NCBI GenBank assembly: GCA_019119145.1 | Contig: DWXR01000046.1 | Location: forward strand, 1 to 12,093 | Direction: 5' to 3' | Origin: Hominenteromicrobium gallistercoris | Lineage (GTDB): Bacteria; Bacillota; Clostridia; Oscillospirales; Acutalibacteraceae | Length of the DNA stretch: 12,093 nucleotides | Shown: in pieces, positions 1 to 7,020 of the stretch | Layout of the letters: each line of letters opens with the position of its first letter | How positions within the stretch are numbered: the stretch's first letter is position 1 | The notes under the pieces: generated by a model | The model's input: the letters and a program-made list of their open reading frames with translations, nothing else | Database searches by the model: none | Told to the model about the DNA's origin: nothing | Translations under genes and position numbers: made by a program

Positions 1-7
1 TGTCCTT

Positions 8-84
<77 letters not shown>

Positions 85-89
85 ATAAC

Positions 90-113
90 ACAGCTCCGAA
101 TCTTCGGAGCTGT
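90..113 (-). other. Perfect hairpin between the two tRNAs
   Basis: An 11-bp perfect inverted repeat (90-100 against 103-113, arms ACAGCTCCGAA/TTCGGAGCTGT) fills nearly all of the spacer between tRNA-Gln and tRNA-Pro. No T-run follows it in the transcribed (minus) direction, so it does not look like an intrinsic terminator. A role as a processing or spacer hairpin in the precursor RNA is an inference. Confidence 0.7.
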
Positions 114-114
114 C

Positions 115-188
115 TGGCAGCGGTACCAGGATTTGAACCCAGACGAACAGAGTCAGAGTCTGCTGTGCTACCATTACACAATACCGCT
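115..188 (-). tRNA. tRNA-Gln (anticodon CTG)
   Basis: A 74-nt cloverleaf on the minus strand. Acceptor stem AGCGGTA pairs with TACCGCT, with discriminator G and encoded CCA (117-115). The D stem is GTGT/GCAC. The anticodon stem GCAGA/TCTGT holds the loop CTCTGAC, which gives anticodon CTG and reads CAG codons. The T arm contains TTCAAAT and its stem has two wobble pairs. It is the first gene of the tRNA operon, about 35 nt downstream of the expected transcription start. Confidence 0.95.
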
Positions 189-198
189 ATCTGTCGTG

Positions 199-223
199 TT
201 GTTCCGGCGTTTTCCGGACAACG
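199..223 (-). other. Leader hairpin of the tRNA transcript
   Basis: In the minus-strand leader between the promoter and tRNA-Gln, GTTGT-CCGG pairs with CCGG-A-ACAAC (nine pairs, one bulged A, six-nt loop). It begins close to the predicted start site. It may protect or help process the 5' end of the tRNA precursor; this is inference from base pairing only. Confidence 0.4.
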
Positions 224-229
224 TAGACT

Positions 230-257
230 ATTATAGCAGATTTTTCCCAGAAGTCAA
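230..257 (-). promoter_or_regulatory. Strong sigma-A-type promoter of the tRNA operon
   Basis: On the minus strand the -35 box is TTGACT (257-252) and the -10 box is a consensus TATAAT (235-230), separated by 16 nt. TG one base before the -10 makes it an extended -10. Immediately upstream, 266-287 is a run of A and T tracts in an otherwise GC-rich region and looks like an UP element. The expected start is near 223. Such a strong promoter suits a stable-RNA operon. Confidence 0.88.
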
Positions 258-290
258 TCCCTTTTGCAAAAAAATTTTAAAAATTTGTTT

Positions 291-322
291 TCTGCCGGTT
301 AAGCGGGGTTTCAGGCCGCAGA
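291..322 (-). terminator. Weak candidate terminator after ispE
   Basis: Downstream of the ispE stop, TCTGC-GG and CC-G-GCAGA can pair (seven pairs, one bulge), followed on the minus strand by AAAACAAA and then a T-rich tract reaching 267. The loop is long and the T-run is not immediately next to the stem. It may be a weak terminator, or the operon may simply read into the tRNA promoter. The rest of 323-351 shows nothing I recognise. Confidence 0.3.
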
Positions 323-351
323 CCGTGGTTTCTCCGCCCCCCGCGCGCGGC

Positions 352-1236
352 TCAAATCGCAGCTTCTTCCGCGGAAACGGGGCGCGCAAGGAAGACCTCC
401 TCGCAACTGGGCTCCAGCGCATGCAGCACGCTGCGCGCATCCTCCATGTTCTCAAAAACGCCGAACACGGCCGAGCCGCTCCCGGTCATCAGCGCGTTCA
501 GCGCGCCGCCGCGGCACATCGCGAGCTTGAGCGCCTGCACCTGCCGGTGCTGCATCGCGTCGTCGAACCGGTTGCCCATGCACCGCGCCACCGCCTGCAG
601 GTCGCGCCGCTCCAGCGCGCGCACCATGCGCTCGGTATACCGCACGCCGTCGTCCGGCACGCGGTCCACAAGCGTATACGCCTCCGGCGTGCTGACGCGC
701 AGGCTCGGCTTCGCGATCAGCAGCGTGCAGGCTTCGAGCGGCGCAAGCGGCACCATCATCTCGCCGATGCCCCCACAGCGCCGCGTGCCGTTCTGGATGC
801 AGAAGGGCACGTCCGCCCCGATGCGCATGCCGAGGTACAGCAGCTCCGCCGTATTGAGCGGCTCCCTGCCCAGAACCTCCGCGCAGAGCCGGTTCATTGC
901 GCGCAGCACGGCGGCTGCATCCGCGCTGCCGCCGCCCAGGCCGGCTTCGTCCGGGATGTGCTTCTCGATATGGATCTCCGCGCCGAACGGCAGGCCGGTC
1001 ACATCGAGGAACAGCTGGGCCGCCTTGAACGCCGTGTTGCGGCCGTCCTCCGGGATGTGCGGCTTCGAGCACGTCAGGCGGATCTGGCCGGAATCGTTCA
1101 GCGCCACGCGGACCCGGTCGCACAGCGAAACGGACTGCATCACCATGTCGACGGTGTGGTAGCCGTCCTCCCGCCTGCCGACGATGTCCAGAGAAAGATT
1201 GACTTTTGCATATGCGTTGATTTCGATAACTTGCAA
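352..1236 (-). CDS. ispE: 4-diphosphocytidyl-2-C-methyl-D-erythritol kinase (IspE)
   Basis: This cytosolic enzyme phosphorylates the 2-hydroxyl of CDP-methylerythritol with ATP, the fourth step of the MEP route to isoprenoid precursors. The 294-residue product has the usual length and the full GHMP-kinase layout: N-terminal AYAKVNLSLD with Lys11 in the substrate site, the glycine-rich ATP loop GLGGGSADAA (about 99-108), GADVPF at 140-145 with the presumed catalytic Asp142, and the C-terminal motif TGSGSAVFGVF (251-261). The start is TTG, because no in-frame ATG precedes Lys11; GAGGGG lies 7 nt upstream. It is the last gene of the five-gene operon, 14 nt after the DUF362 gene. Family assignment is secure. 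Confidence 0.95.
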   Translation of the reverse strand: MQVIEINAYAKVNLSLDIVGRREDGYHTVDMVMQSVSLCDRVRVALNDSGQIRLTCSKPHIPEDGRNTAFKAAQLFLDVTGLPFGAEIHIEKHIPDEAGLGGGSADAAAVLRAMNRLCAEVLGREPLNTAELLYLGMRIGADVPFCIQNGTRRCGGIGEMMVPLAPLEACTLLIAKPSLRVSTPEAYTLVDRVPDDGVRYTERMVRALERRDLQAVARCMGNRFDDAMQHRQVQALKLAMCRGGALNALMTGSGSAVFGVFENMEDARSVLHALEPSCEEVFLARPVSAEEAAI

Positions 1237-1250
1237 AGCGATTCCCCTCT

Positions 1251-2381
1251 CTACAGATTAAAAATCGAAAAACGCCGGATATCGATCACATGCTTCGGGC
1301 ACATTTCGTGACAGCAGAAGCACCGGATACATTTTGAATAGTCGATCTGCGCCTTCCCGCCGCGGACCGCGATCGTATGCTGCGGGCAGCTTTCGGCGCA
1401 TTTGCCGCAGCCGACGCAGCTTTTCCTGCGGATGCGCGGGTAGGGCGTCGCGATCTTCTTGGCCAGCGGCCGGAACGCCTTCGGCACACGCGCGAGGAAG
1501 TCCACGTCGCTCGAACGCGCGCGCTTGAAATCCGGCACGCGCACGCTGTCGAGCGGGTCGCCGAGCACCTCGAGCGGCGCGTCGGCGCAGAGGCCGCGCG
1601 CCCGCGCGTTTTGCAGCGTCAGGATCTCCTCGGGCCGCATGCCGATCACCGCCGCGCCGGCGAGGTCCGCCGCGTACGGGCTTTCCGCGCCGATCAGCGC
1701 GCCGACAAACCGCTTCTGCCCGCCGGTCGGCCCGTCGCCCTCCATCGCCTCGACGCCGTCGATCAGGGAAAAATCGGCCCCGATATAGTCGCACAGGTCG
1801 ACGAGCATTTCGGCAAACGGCGCCTTTTCCGGATACCGGCAGTGCAGCTCGGGCTTCATCAGCCCCGGCACCGTGCCGAACAGGTTCTTGACCGCGCCCG
1901 AATAGCCCATCATGCCGTGCGTTTTGAGCTTCGCGATGTTGACGACGAGCGACCCCCGCGGCTGCACGAACGGTTCGAGCACGGAGAGCGCGCCGCAGCG
2001 CACGCCCCGCGGCAGCTCGACCGGCTGCGCGCGGCACGCCGTATATAAGGAAAAGCCGTACTGCTCCGCCGCGGCCGTGTAGCCGCAGCCGCGGAACACG
2101 CTTTTCATCACCGCCGTGTTGTACACGCCGCCGCCCGATTCCGCCACGAGCACCTCGGCCCCGCGCTTTTTCAGGCAGAGCGCGACCGCCGCGACGAGGT
2201 TCGGGTGCGTGATGATCGCCTCTTCCGGCGCGGATTTCATGACGAGGTTCGGCTTGACGACCACCTGCCGGGTTTCCCGCAGCTTTTCGTAAAAGCCAAA
2301 GGCGGAGAAGATGCGGTCCACCGCGCTCTCCAGCGCCGCCACATCGTAATCCACCTGCCGGACCAGGTACGCGCGGTTCAT
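1251..2381 (-). CDS. DUF362 protein with C-terminal 2x[4Fe-4S] ferredoxin domain
   Basis: A 376-residue protein of unknown function. Residues about 37-260 form the DUF362 domain, with hallmarks VVVKPNLV (40-47), AESGGG (80-85), NIAKLKTHGMMGYSGAVKNLFG (148-169) and IDGVEAMEGDGPTGG (207-221). The C terminus carries two complete ferredoxin motifs, CVGCGKCAESCP (Cys322, 325, 328, 332) and CIRCFCCHEMCP (Cys351, 354, 357, 361), so two 4Fe-4S clusters and electron transfer are expected. No signal peptide or membrane segment is seen. The ATG overlaps the stop of the aminotransferase gene as ATGA, so translation is probably coupled. A partner redox enzyme is not apparent in the operon. Family call is firm; the biochemical role is unknown. 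Confidence 0.9.
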   Translation of the reverse strand: MNRAYLVRQVDYDVAALESAVDRIFSAFGFYEKLRETRQVVVKPNLVMKSAPEEAIITHPNLVAAVALCLKKRGAEVLVAESGGGVYNTAVMKSVFRGCGYTAAAEQYGFSLYTACRAQPVELPRGVRCGALSVLEPFVQPRGSLVVNIAKLKTHGMMGYSGAVKNLFGTVPGLMKPELHCRYPEKAPFAEMLVDLCDYIGADFSLIDGVEAMEGDGPTGGQKRFVGALIGAESPYAADLAGAAVIGMRPEEILTLQNARARGLCADAPLEVLGDPLDSVRVPDFKRARSSDVDFLARVPKAFRPLAKKIATPYPRIRRKSCVGCGKCAESCPQHTIAVRGGKAQIDYSKCIRCFCCHEMCPKHVIDIRRFSIFNL

Positions 2382-3553
2382 CCCTTCAGTTCCTGCAGGA
2401 ACGCCGCCATGCGGTCGAGCGCCTCGGCCAGGTGCTTAAGCGAATACGCGTAGGAAATGCGGACGTGTCCCTCGCCGCACGCGCCGAACGCCGAGCCGGG
2501 CACGACGGCGACGCGCTTGTCGTAGATCAGCCGCTCGCAGAATTCGTCCGACGTCATGCCGGTCGAGCGGATCGACGGGAACACATAGAACGCGCCCTCG
2601 GGCTCGAAGCAGGTCAGGCCGAGCCGGTTCAGGCCGTCTACCACCAGCCGCCGGCGCATGTCGTATTCGTCGCGCATCTCCTCGATGTCGTCGTCGCCGT
2701 TGCGCAGCGCTTCGATCGCCGCGTACTGCGACGTCGTCGGCGCGCTCATGATCGCGTACTGGTGCAGCTTCGTCATCGGGGCGATCAGCTCCTTCGGGCC
2801 GACCGCATAGCCCATGCGCCAGCCGGTCATCGAGTACGTCTTCGAAAAGCCGTTGATGACGACCGTGCGCTCCTGCATGCCGTCGATCGCGGCGATCGAG
2901 ACGTGCGGCGTGCCGCCGTAGGTCAGCTCGCTGTAGATCTCATCGGACAGGACGATCAGGTCGTGCTTCTTCACGACCTGCGCGATCGCCTCCAGATCCG
3001 CGCGGCGCATGACGGCGCCGGTCGGGTTGTTCGGGTACGGGAAAATGAGGACCTTCGTCTTTTCCGTGATCGCGCTTTCCAGCTCCTCGGCCGTCAGGCG
3101 GAATTCGTTTTCCACCTTGGTGCTGATCGAAACCGGCACGCCGCCGGCCATGCGCGTCAGCGGGTCGTAGCAGACGAAGCACGGCTCGGGGATGATGACC
3201 TCCTCGCCCGGGCCGACCAGACAGCGCAGCGCCATGTCGATCGCCTCGCTGCCGCCGACCGTGACGAGCACCTCCGACTCCGGATGATAGGAAAGCCCGT
3301 ACTTTCTTTTAAAGAAGGCGCAGATCTCCTCGCGCAGCGCCATCAGGCCGCGGTTCGGCGTGTAGCGCGTGCGGCCCTTTTCCAGCGTCGTGATACCCGC
3401 CTCGCGGATGTGCCAGGGCGTGAGGAAGTCGGGTTCGCCGATGCTCAGCGAGATCACGTCGTCCATCTCGTTTGCAATATCGAAAAAGCGGCGGATGCCC
3501 GAGGGCTTGATATTCCGCGCCTGTTCGTTCAAATAGCTGCTGTAATCAATCAC
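2378..3553 (-). CDS. Class I/II PLP-dependent aminotransferase (AlaT/AspC-like)
   Basis: A fold-type I aminotransferase that moves an amino group between an amino acid and a 2-oxo acid. In the 391-residue form, GEPDF is at 39-43, NNPTG at 175-179, SDEIY at 203-207, the PLP lysine is Lys238 in SKTYSMTGWR, and the substrate carboxylate arginine is Arg365 in VRISY. I chose a GTG start (3553) because GAGGGAG lies 8 nt upstream and the overlap with the preceding lrp-like gene is then only 8 nt; an ATG at 3589 would add 12 atypical residues inside that gene. The motif SKTYSMTGWR is unlike HisC. Pairing with an Lrp-type regulator matches B. subtilis alaR-alaT, which suggests alanine or aspartate transamination, but the substrate is not proven. 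Confidence 0.92.
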   Translation of the reverse strand: MIDYSSYLNEQARNIKPSGIRRFFDIANEMDDVISLSIGEPDFLTPWHIREAGITTLEKGRTRYTPNRGLMALREEICAFFKRKYGLSYHPESEVLVTVGGSEAIDMALRCLVGPGEEVIIPEPCFVCYDPLTRMAGGVPVSISTKVENEFRLTAEELESAITEKTKVLIFPYPNNPTGAVMRRADLEAIAQVVKKHDLIVLSDEIYSELTYGGTPHVSIAAIDGMQERTVVINGFSKTYSMTGWRMGYAVGPKELIAPMTKLHQYAIMSAPTTSQYAAIEALRNGDDDIEEMRDEYDMRRRLVVDGLNRLGLTCFEPEGAFYVFPSIRSTGMTSDEFCERLIYDKRVAVVPGSAFGACGEGHVRISYAYSLKHLAEALDRMAAFLQELKG

Positions 3554-4046
3554 AAAGGTTGCTCCCTCTCTCGTCAATCTCGTCCTCATCGGCGGTGAAG
3601 TCCACGCCGCCGTCCTTGTACTTCGTCAGAACAAAGTGCGTCGCCGTGGAAAGCACGCCGTCGATCGGCGCGAGGCGCTTTGCGACGAACATCGCGATGT
3701 CGGACATCGTCGACGCCGTGACCATGACCGCAAGGTCGAAGCCGCCGGACATCAGGTAAACGCTCTCCACTTCCGGGAACGCCTTGACGCGCTCGGCGAG
3801 CGCATCGAAGCCGGTGTCCTTCTTCGGCGTGACGCGCAGCTCGATCAGCGCGCTGGCGCGGTGAACGTCGGTGCGCTCCCAGTTGACGAGCGCGCGGTAG
3901 CCCTTGACGACGCCGTCCTTCTCAAACTTGCGGATCGCCGCTTCCACGGCGTCCTCGCTGAGGTCGAGCATGGCGGCAAGCTGCTGCACGGTCAGCTTTG
4001 CGTTGTCCTGCAGGAGCTTGAGAAGCTTTTCCATTTTTTTATCCAT
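3546..4046 (-). CDS. Lrp/AsnC-family transcriptional regulator
   Basis: A 166-residue DNA-binding regulator that probably senses an amino acid. Residues about 3-50 form the winged helix-turn-helix (LLKLLQDNAKLTVQQLAAML, then DAVEAAIRKFEKDGVVKGY), and about 65-140 form the RAM ligand-binding domain, with the typical VYLMSGGFDLAVMV (97-110). The acidic tail after residue 147 (VDFTADEDEIDE) extends slightly past the core. The ATG at 4046 has AAAGGG 10 nt upstream. It starts 5 nt after the PHP gene and overlaps the aminotransferase gene by 8 nt, so it likely controls that aminotransferase and its own operon in response to an amino acid. Compare B. subtilis AlaR. Family sure; target inferred. Confidence 0.92.
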   Translation of the reverse strand: MDKKMEKLLKLLQDNAKLTVQQLAAMLDLSEDAVEAAIRKFEKDGVVKGYRALVNWERTDVHRASALIELRVTPKKDTGFDALAERVKAFPEVESVYLMSGGFDLAVMVTASTMSDIAMFVAKRLAPIDGVLSTATHFVLTKYKDGGVDFTADEDEIDERGSNLCD

Positions 4047-4051
4047 TTCTG

Positions 4052-4906
4052 TTACACCCTTTCTTCTGGTATGTATTCAATCGGAATCTGCTGCGGCCGG
4101 CGGCCGACAAAAACCGTGTATTCCGTGTAGCCGATCTCCCGGAGGATATCGAGCGCCTCGGGGATGCCCTTCGCGACGTTCCCGGGGCAGTGCGCGTCCG
4201 CGCCGAGCGTGATGCGCCGCCCGCCGAGCGCATGGTAGCGGGAGAAGACCTCGCGGTCCGGCAGCACCGGCACATCGGTGCGCAGCAGGCGCGAGGTGTT
4301 GAACTCGAGCGCCTTGTCGTCCTCGATCAGCTTTTTGAAGATGCGGTCGAGCTGCGCGCCGTAGCGCGCAAAGCTGGGCCTTTCGCCGGGCTTGCAGAGG
4401 TAGCGCAGCGGGTATGTGAGGTGTGCGAGCGTATCGAACGCGCCCCACTCGAGCATTTCGCAGATCTCGTTGAAGTACGCCTCGAAGATCCTGTCCAGCG
4501 CCTCTTCCGAAAACCCGGCCTCGCCGAGATGGTAGAAATCGCGCATGCCGGCGATGTTGTGGAGCGAGCCGATCACAACGTCGTAATCGCGGCCGGAAAG
4601 CGCGTCGCGCGCCGCCGGCAGGTTCTGCAGCGGCTGACCGAGCTCGATGCCCTTCAAAAGGCGCAGGTTCGGAAAGCGCTTCCGGTTTTCCTCCAGCTCC
4701 CGCCACGCGCGGCGGACCACATCGTAATACTTCCTGCCGCCGAATTCCGGCGAACCGTCGTACTGGTCGCACTCGCAGTGGTCGGTCAGGGCGTAATACG
4801 CAAGGCCGAGCGCCTCGGCGCGCGCGCACATCGCCTCCATCGGCGCTTCGCCGTCAAACGAGCAATTCGAATGGCTGTGGCAGTCTGCCAGAATCTTATA
4901 AGGCAA
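4052..4906 (-). CDS. PHP-domain phosphatase, histidinol-phosphatase (HisK/HisJ) type
   Basis: A 284-residue metal-dependent phosphoesterase of the polymerase-and-histidinol-phosphatase superfamily; HisK members hydrolyse histidinol phosphate in histidine synthesis. The metal ligands are visible: DCHSHS (His10, His12), TDHCE (His43), KGIELG (Glu88), GSLHNI (His116), LAHLTYP (His162) and GADAH (Asp237, His239). The length fits the HisK/HisJ group. The start is TTG at 4906, with GGGAG 10 nt upstream; the nearby ATG at 4912 runs into a stop after six codons. It is the first gene of the operon and there are no other his genes in the window. It could be true histidinol phosphatase or a PHP phosphatase with another substrate; the neighbouring aminotransferase is not HisC-like. 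Confidence 0.85.
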   Translation of the reverse strand: MPYKILADCHSHSNCSFDGEAPMEAMCARAEALGLAYYALTDHCECDQYDGSPEFGGRKYYDVVRRAWRELEENRKRFPNLRLLKGIELGQPLQNLPAARDALSGRDYDVVIGSLHNIAGMRDFYHLGEAGFSEEALDRIFEAYFNEICEMLEWGAFDTLAHLTYPLRYLCKPGERPSFARYGAQLDRIFKKLIEDDKALEFNTSRLLRTDVPVLPDREVFSRYHALGGRRITLGADAHCPGNVAKGIPEALDILREIGYTEYTVFVGRRPQQIPIEYIPEERV

Positions 4907-4929
4907 AGCCGATCATCTCCCAACTGAAC

Positions 4930-4946
4930 AAAACTTATACAGTTTT
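4930..4946. promoter_or_regulatory. Candidate operator dyad at the start of the PHP-lrp operon
   Basis: AAAACT and AGTTTT form a 6-bp inverted repeat with a 5-bp centre. It starts 3 bp downstream of the predicted -10 box of the minus-strand promoter and so covers the expected transcription start. An overlapping dyad AACTG (4922-4926) / CAGTT (4940-4944) is also present. A repressor here would block the operon; its own Lrp-type product is the obvious candidate, but the site does not clearly match the known Lrp consensus. Confidence 0.4.
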
Positions 4947-4948
4947 AT

Positions 4949-4977
4949 ATTGTAGCACAGGTCTCTGCATTTTGGAA
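4949..4977 (-). promoter_or_regulatory. Candidate promoter of the PHP-lrp-aminotransferase-DUF362-ispE operon
   Basis: On the minus strand TACAAT (4954-4949) with TG one base upstream forms an extended -10. A poor -35, TTCCAA (4977-4972), sits 17 nt away. The transcript would have a leader of about 35 nt before the TTG start. The extended -10 offsets the weak -35. This is the only good match in the 162-nt divergent intergenic region on this strand. Confidence 0.6.
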
Positions 4978-5003
4978 GTCCCGAATTTAAATTGCTCCCG
5001 CGC

Positions 5004-5032
5004 TTGACACCGCCGCACATTTGTATGATAAT
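5004..5032 (+). promoter_or_regulatory. Promoter of the ACT/UPF0210 transcript
   Basis: A perfect -35 TTGACA (5004-5009) and -10 GATAAT (5027-5032) are 17 nt apart. A TATAAT-like sequence at 5037-5042 is too far from the -35 to be its partner. Transcription should start near 5039, giving a leader of about 30 nt. It is divergent from the minus-strand operon, with 27 bp between the two -35 boxes. Confidence 0.8.
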
Positions 5033-5068
5033 AAAGTATAATGTTTCCGCAGAAAGGAATGCAAAGTC

Positions 5069-5338
5069 ATGAAAGCAGTAGTCACCGTCATCGGAAAAGA
5101 TATGGTCGGTATTCTCGCCAGGGTTTCCGCCATCTGCGCCGACAAGGGCGCAAACGTCCTGGAGGTCACGCAGTCGATCATGCAGGACATGTTCGCCATG
5201 ATCATGATGATCGACATCAGCGGCTGCACCGTGCCGTTCAGCGCGCTGACCGACGAATTTGAAGCGCTCGGCGACCGGCTCGGCCTGAAGATCCACGTCA
5301 TGCACGAGGACGTCTTCAACTCCATGCACAGAATCTGA
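5069..5338 (+). CDS. ACT domain-containing protein, UPF0237 family
   Basis: An 89-residue protein made of a single ACT domain, a fold that usually binds amino acids as an allosteric sensor. The beginning MKAVVTVIGKDMVGILARVSAICADKGANVLEV is typical of the family (GKDxxGI... and the helix into NVLEV), and length fits. The ATG has AAAGGA about 10 nt upstream. It is 28 nt ahead of the UPF0210 gene and the two are almost always neighbours in Firmicutes, so they probably act together, with this protein as a sensor or small subunit. No DNA-binding region is present, so it is unlikely to be a regulator by itself. The ligand is unknown. Confidence 0.92.
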   Translation: MKAVVTVIGKDMVGILARVSAICADKGANVLEVTQSIMQDMFAMIMMIDISGCTVPFSALTDEFEALGDRLGLKIHVMHEDVFNSMHRI

Positions 5339-5366
5339 TTACTTCCGAAAGGTTTGGATATTCCCC

Positions 5367-6728
5367 ATGATCAACACACACGATATTCTGGAAACGATCA
5401 ACATGATCGACAACGAGAATCTGGACGTCCGCACCATCACGATGGGCATTTCGCTGCTGGACTGCATCGACTCCAACATCGAAAAGGCCTGCACCAAGGT
5501 CTACGACAAAATCTGCGGCTACGCGGAGCATCTCGTGCAGACCGGCGAGGACATCAGCCGCGAATACGGCATCCCGATCGTCAACAAGCGCATCGCGGTC
5601 ACGCCGATCGCGATGCTCGCCGGCGCGAACCCCGCCGCAAGCCCGGTGCACTTCGCAAAGGCGCTCGACCGCGCGGCCAGAACCGTCGGCGTCAACTTCA
5701 TCGGCGGCTATTCGGCGCTCGTCCACAAGGGCTTCGCCCCCGGCGACTACGCTTTGATCGAAAGCATTCCCGAAGCGCTCAGCGAGACGGAATTCGTCTG
5801 CTCCTCGGTCAACATCGGCTCCACAAAGGCCGGCATCAACATGGACGCCGTCAAGAAGATGGGCAGCATCGTCAAGGAGGCCGCGCTGCGCACCGCGGAC
5901 CGCGACTGCATCGGCGCGGCGAAGCTCGTCGTTTTCTGCAATGCGCCGGAGGACAACCCGTTCATGGCGGGTGCCTTCCACGGCGCCGGCGAGCCGGACT
6001 GCGTGATCAACGTCGGCGTTTCCGGCCCGGGCGTCGTCCGCGCGGCCATCGCAAAGGCCAGCCCGGAGGACGACATCACCGCGATCGCCGACATCATCAA
6101 AAAGACCGCGTTCAAGATCACGCGCATGGGCCAGCTCGTCGCGCAGGAGGCTTCGCGCCGCCTCTGCGTGCCGTTCGGCATCGTCGACCTCTCCCTCGCG
6201 CCGACGCCCGCGATCGGCGACAGCGTCGCGGACATCCTCGAGGCAATGGGCCTCGAGCAGTGCGGCGCGCACGGCACGACCGCGGCGCTCGCGCTGCTGA
6301 ACGACGCCGTGAAGAAGGGCGGCGTCATGGCCTCCTCGCACGTCGGCGGCCTTTCCGGCGCGTTCATCCCGGTCAGCGAGGACCAGGGCATGATCGCCGC
6401 GGCGAAGAGCGGCGCGCTCTCGATCACGAAGCTTGAGGCGATGACCGCCGTCTGCTCGGTCGGCCTCGACATGATCGTCGTACCCGGCGACATCACGCCG
6501 GAAATCATCTCCGGCATCATCGCCGATGAAGCCGCGATCGGCATGGTCAACTCGAAGACGACGGCCGTGCGCCTGATTCCAGCCATCGGCAAGCAGGTCG
6601 GCGACGAGCTCAACTTCGGCGGCCTGCTCGGCAGCGGCCCGGTCATGGAGGTCAACGCCAAGTCGCCCGCCGTGTTCGTCAGGCGCGGCGGCCGCATCCC
6701 GGCGCCCCTGCAGAGCCTCAAAAACTAA
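5367..6728 (+). CDS. PFL/DUF711-like family protein, UPF0210
   Basis: A 453-residue cytosolic protein of unknown function in the DUF711/UPF0210 family, which has a fold related to pyruvate-formate lyase-type proteins. Conserved blocks visible here are LDVRTITMGISLLDC (19-33), GVNFIGGYSALVHKG (108-122), NIGSTKAGINMDAV (149-162), NVGVSGPGVVRAAI (215-228), FGIVDLSLAPTPAIGDSVADILE (270-292) and SHVGGLSGAFIPVSED (324-339). The start aligns with the expected family N terminus; the nearest AAAGG is about 14 nt upstream, so its ribosome binding site is poor and translation may be coupled to the ACT gene. No glycyl-radical motif or activating enzyme is visible, so I do not infer formate-lyase activity. 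Complete and unbroken. Confidence 0.9.
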   Translation: MINTHDILETINMIDNENLDVRTITMGISLLDCIDSNIEKACTKVYDKICGYAEHLVQTGEDISREYGIPIVNKRIAVTPIAMLAGANPAASPVHFAKALDRAARTVGVNFIGGYSALVHKGFAPGDYALIESIPEALSETEFVCSSVNIGSTKAGINMDAVKKMGSIVKEAALRTADRDCIGAAKLVVFCNAPEDNPFMAGAFHGAGEPDCVINVGVSGPGVVRAAIAKASPEDDITAIADIIKKTAFKITRMGQLVAQEASRRLCVPFGIVDLSLAPTPAIGDSVADILEAMGLEQCGAHGTTAALALLNDAVKKGGVMASSHVGGLSGAFIPVSEDQGMIAAAKSGALSITKLEAMTAVCSVGLDMIVVPGDITPEIISGIIADEAAIGMVNSKTTAVRLIPAIGKQVGDELNFGGLLGSGPVMEVNAKSPAVFVRRGGRIPAPLQSLKN

Positions 6729-6802
6729 TTTTTTGTAAACTGTATGAACGGCGTGTGTCCGGCCATACTATCTCCAGAACGCAGAGTAAAGGAGATAATC
6801 TT

Positions 6803-7006
6803 ATGCTGGATATTATCGCGCTTATCCTCACCATCATCGGCGGCATCAACTGGGGCCTGATCGGCATTTTCCAGTTTGACCTCGTCGCATGGATCTTCGG
6901 CGGGCAGGACGCCATCCTGAGCCGCATCATCTACACGCTGGTGGGCATCGCCGCCCTTTGGTGCATTTCCCTGTTCTTCCGGGACAACGACCTGGTCGAC
7001 CGCTGA
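6803..7006 (+). CDS. DUF378 family small membrane protein
   Basis: A 67-residue protein with two predicted membrane helices, about residues 3-24 and 42-60, joined by a short loop (FQFDLVAWIFGGQD). The family signature GGINWGLIG is at 13-21, followed by YTLVGIAALW in the second helix; the C terminus is charged (RDNDLVDR). The ATG at 6803 is preceded by AAAGGAG with good spacing; longer readings from 6755 would add an atypical N terminus. It lies 74 nt after the UPF0210 gene without an evident promoter or terminator between them, so it may share that transcript. It is directly followed by a strong terminator. Function unknown. Confidence 0.9.
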   Translation: MLDIIALILTIIGGINWGLIGIFQFDLVAWIFGGQDAILSRIIYTLVGIAALWCISLFFRDNDLVDR

Positions 7007-7020
7007 AGGGCACAAAAACA

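Noticed and set aside
133..1311. Plus-strand open frame of 392 codons
   Set aside because: It runs through a tRNA gene, the tRNA promoter and the complement of ispE, so it cannot be a real gene.
3554..3589. ATG start 12 codons upstream for the aminotransferase
   Set aside because: It would overlap the regulator gene by 44 nt and lacks a convincing ribosome binding site, while the GTG at 3553 has GAGGGAG at good spacing.
2432..3598. Plus-strand open frame of 388 codons
   Set aside because: It is antisense to the aminotransferase, whose motifs are complete; the plus translation has the same low-complexity Arg/His/Asp/Ala make-up and no family features.
5316..6341. Minus-strand open frame of 341 codons
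   Set aside because: It is the complement of the UPF0210 gene, with Asp/Arg/His/Val-rich composition and no motifs; the plus-strand family match is clear.
5367..6728. Pyruvate-formate lyase
   Set aside because: The family name suggests it, but the protein is much shorter than PFL and shows neither the glycyl-radical loop nor the paired catalytic cysteines, and no activating enzyme is nearby.
6729..6802. Separate promoter or terminator between the UPF0210 and DUF378 genes
   Set aside because: A T-run follows the stop but has no stem before it, and no -35/-10 pair with acceptable spacing was found.
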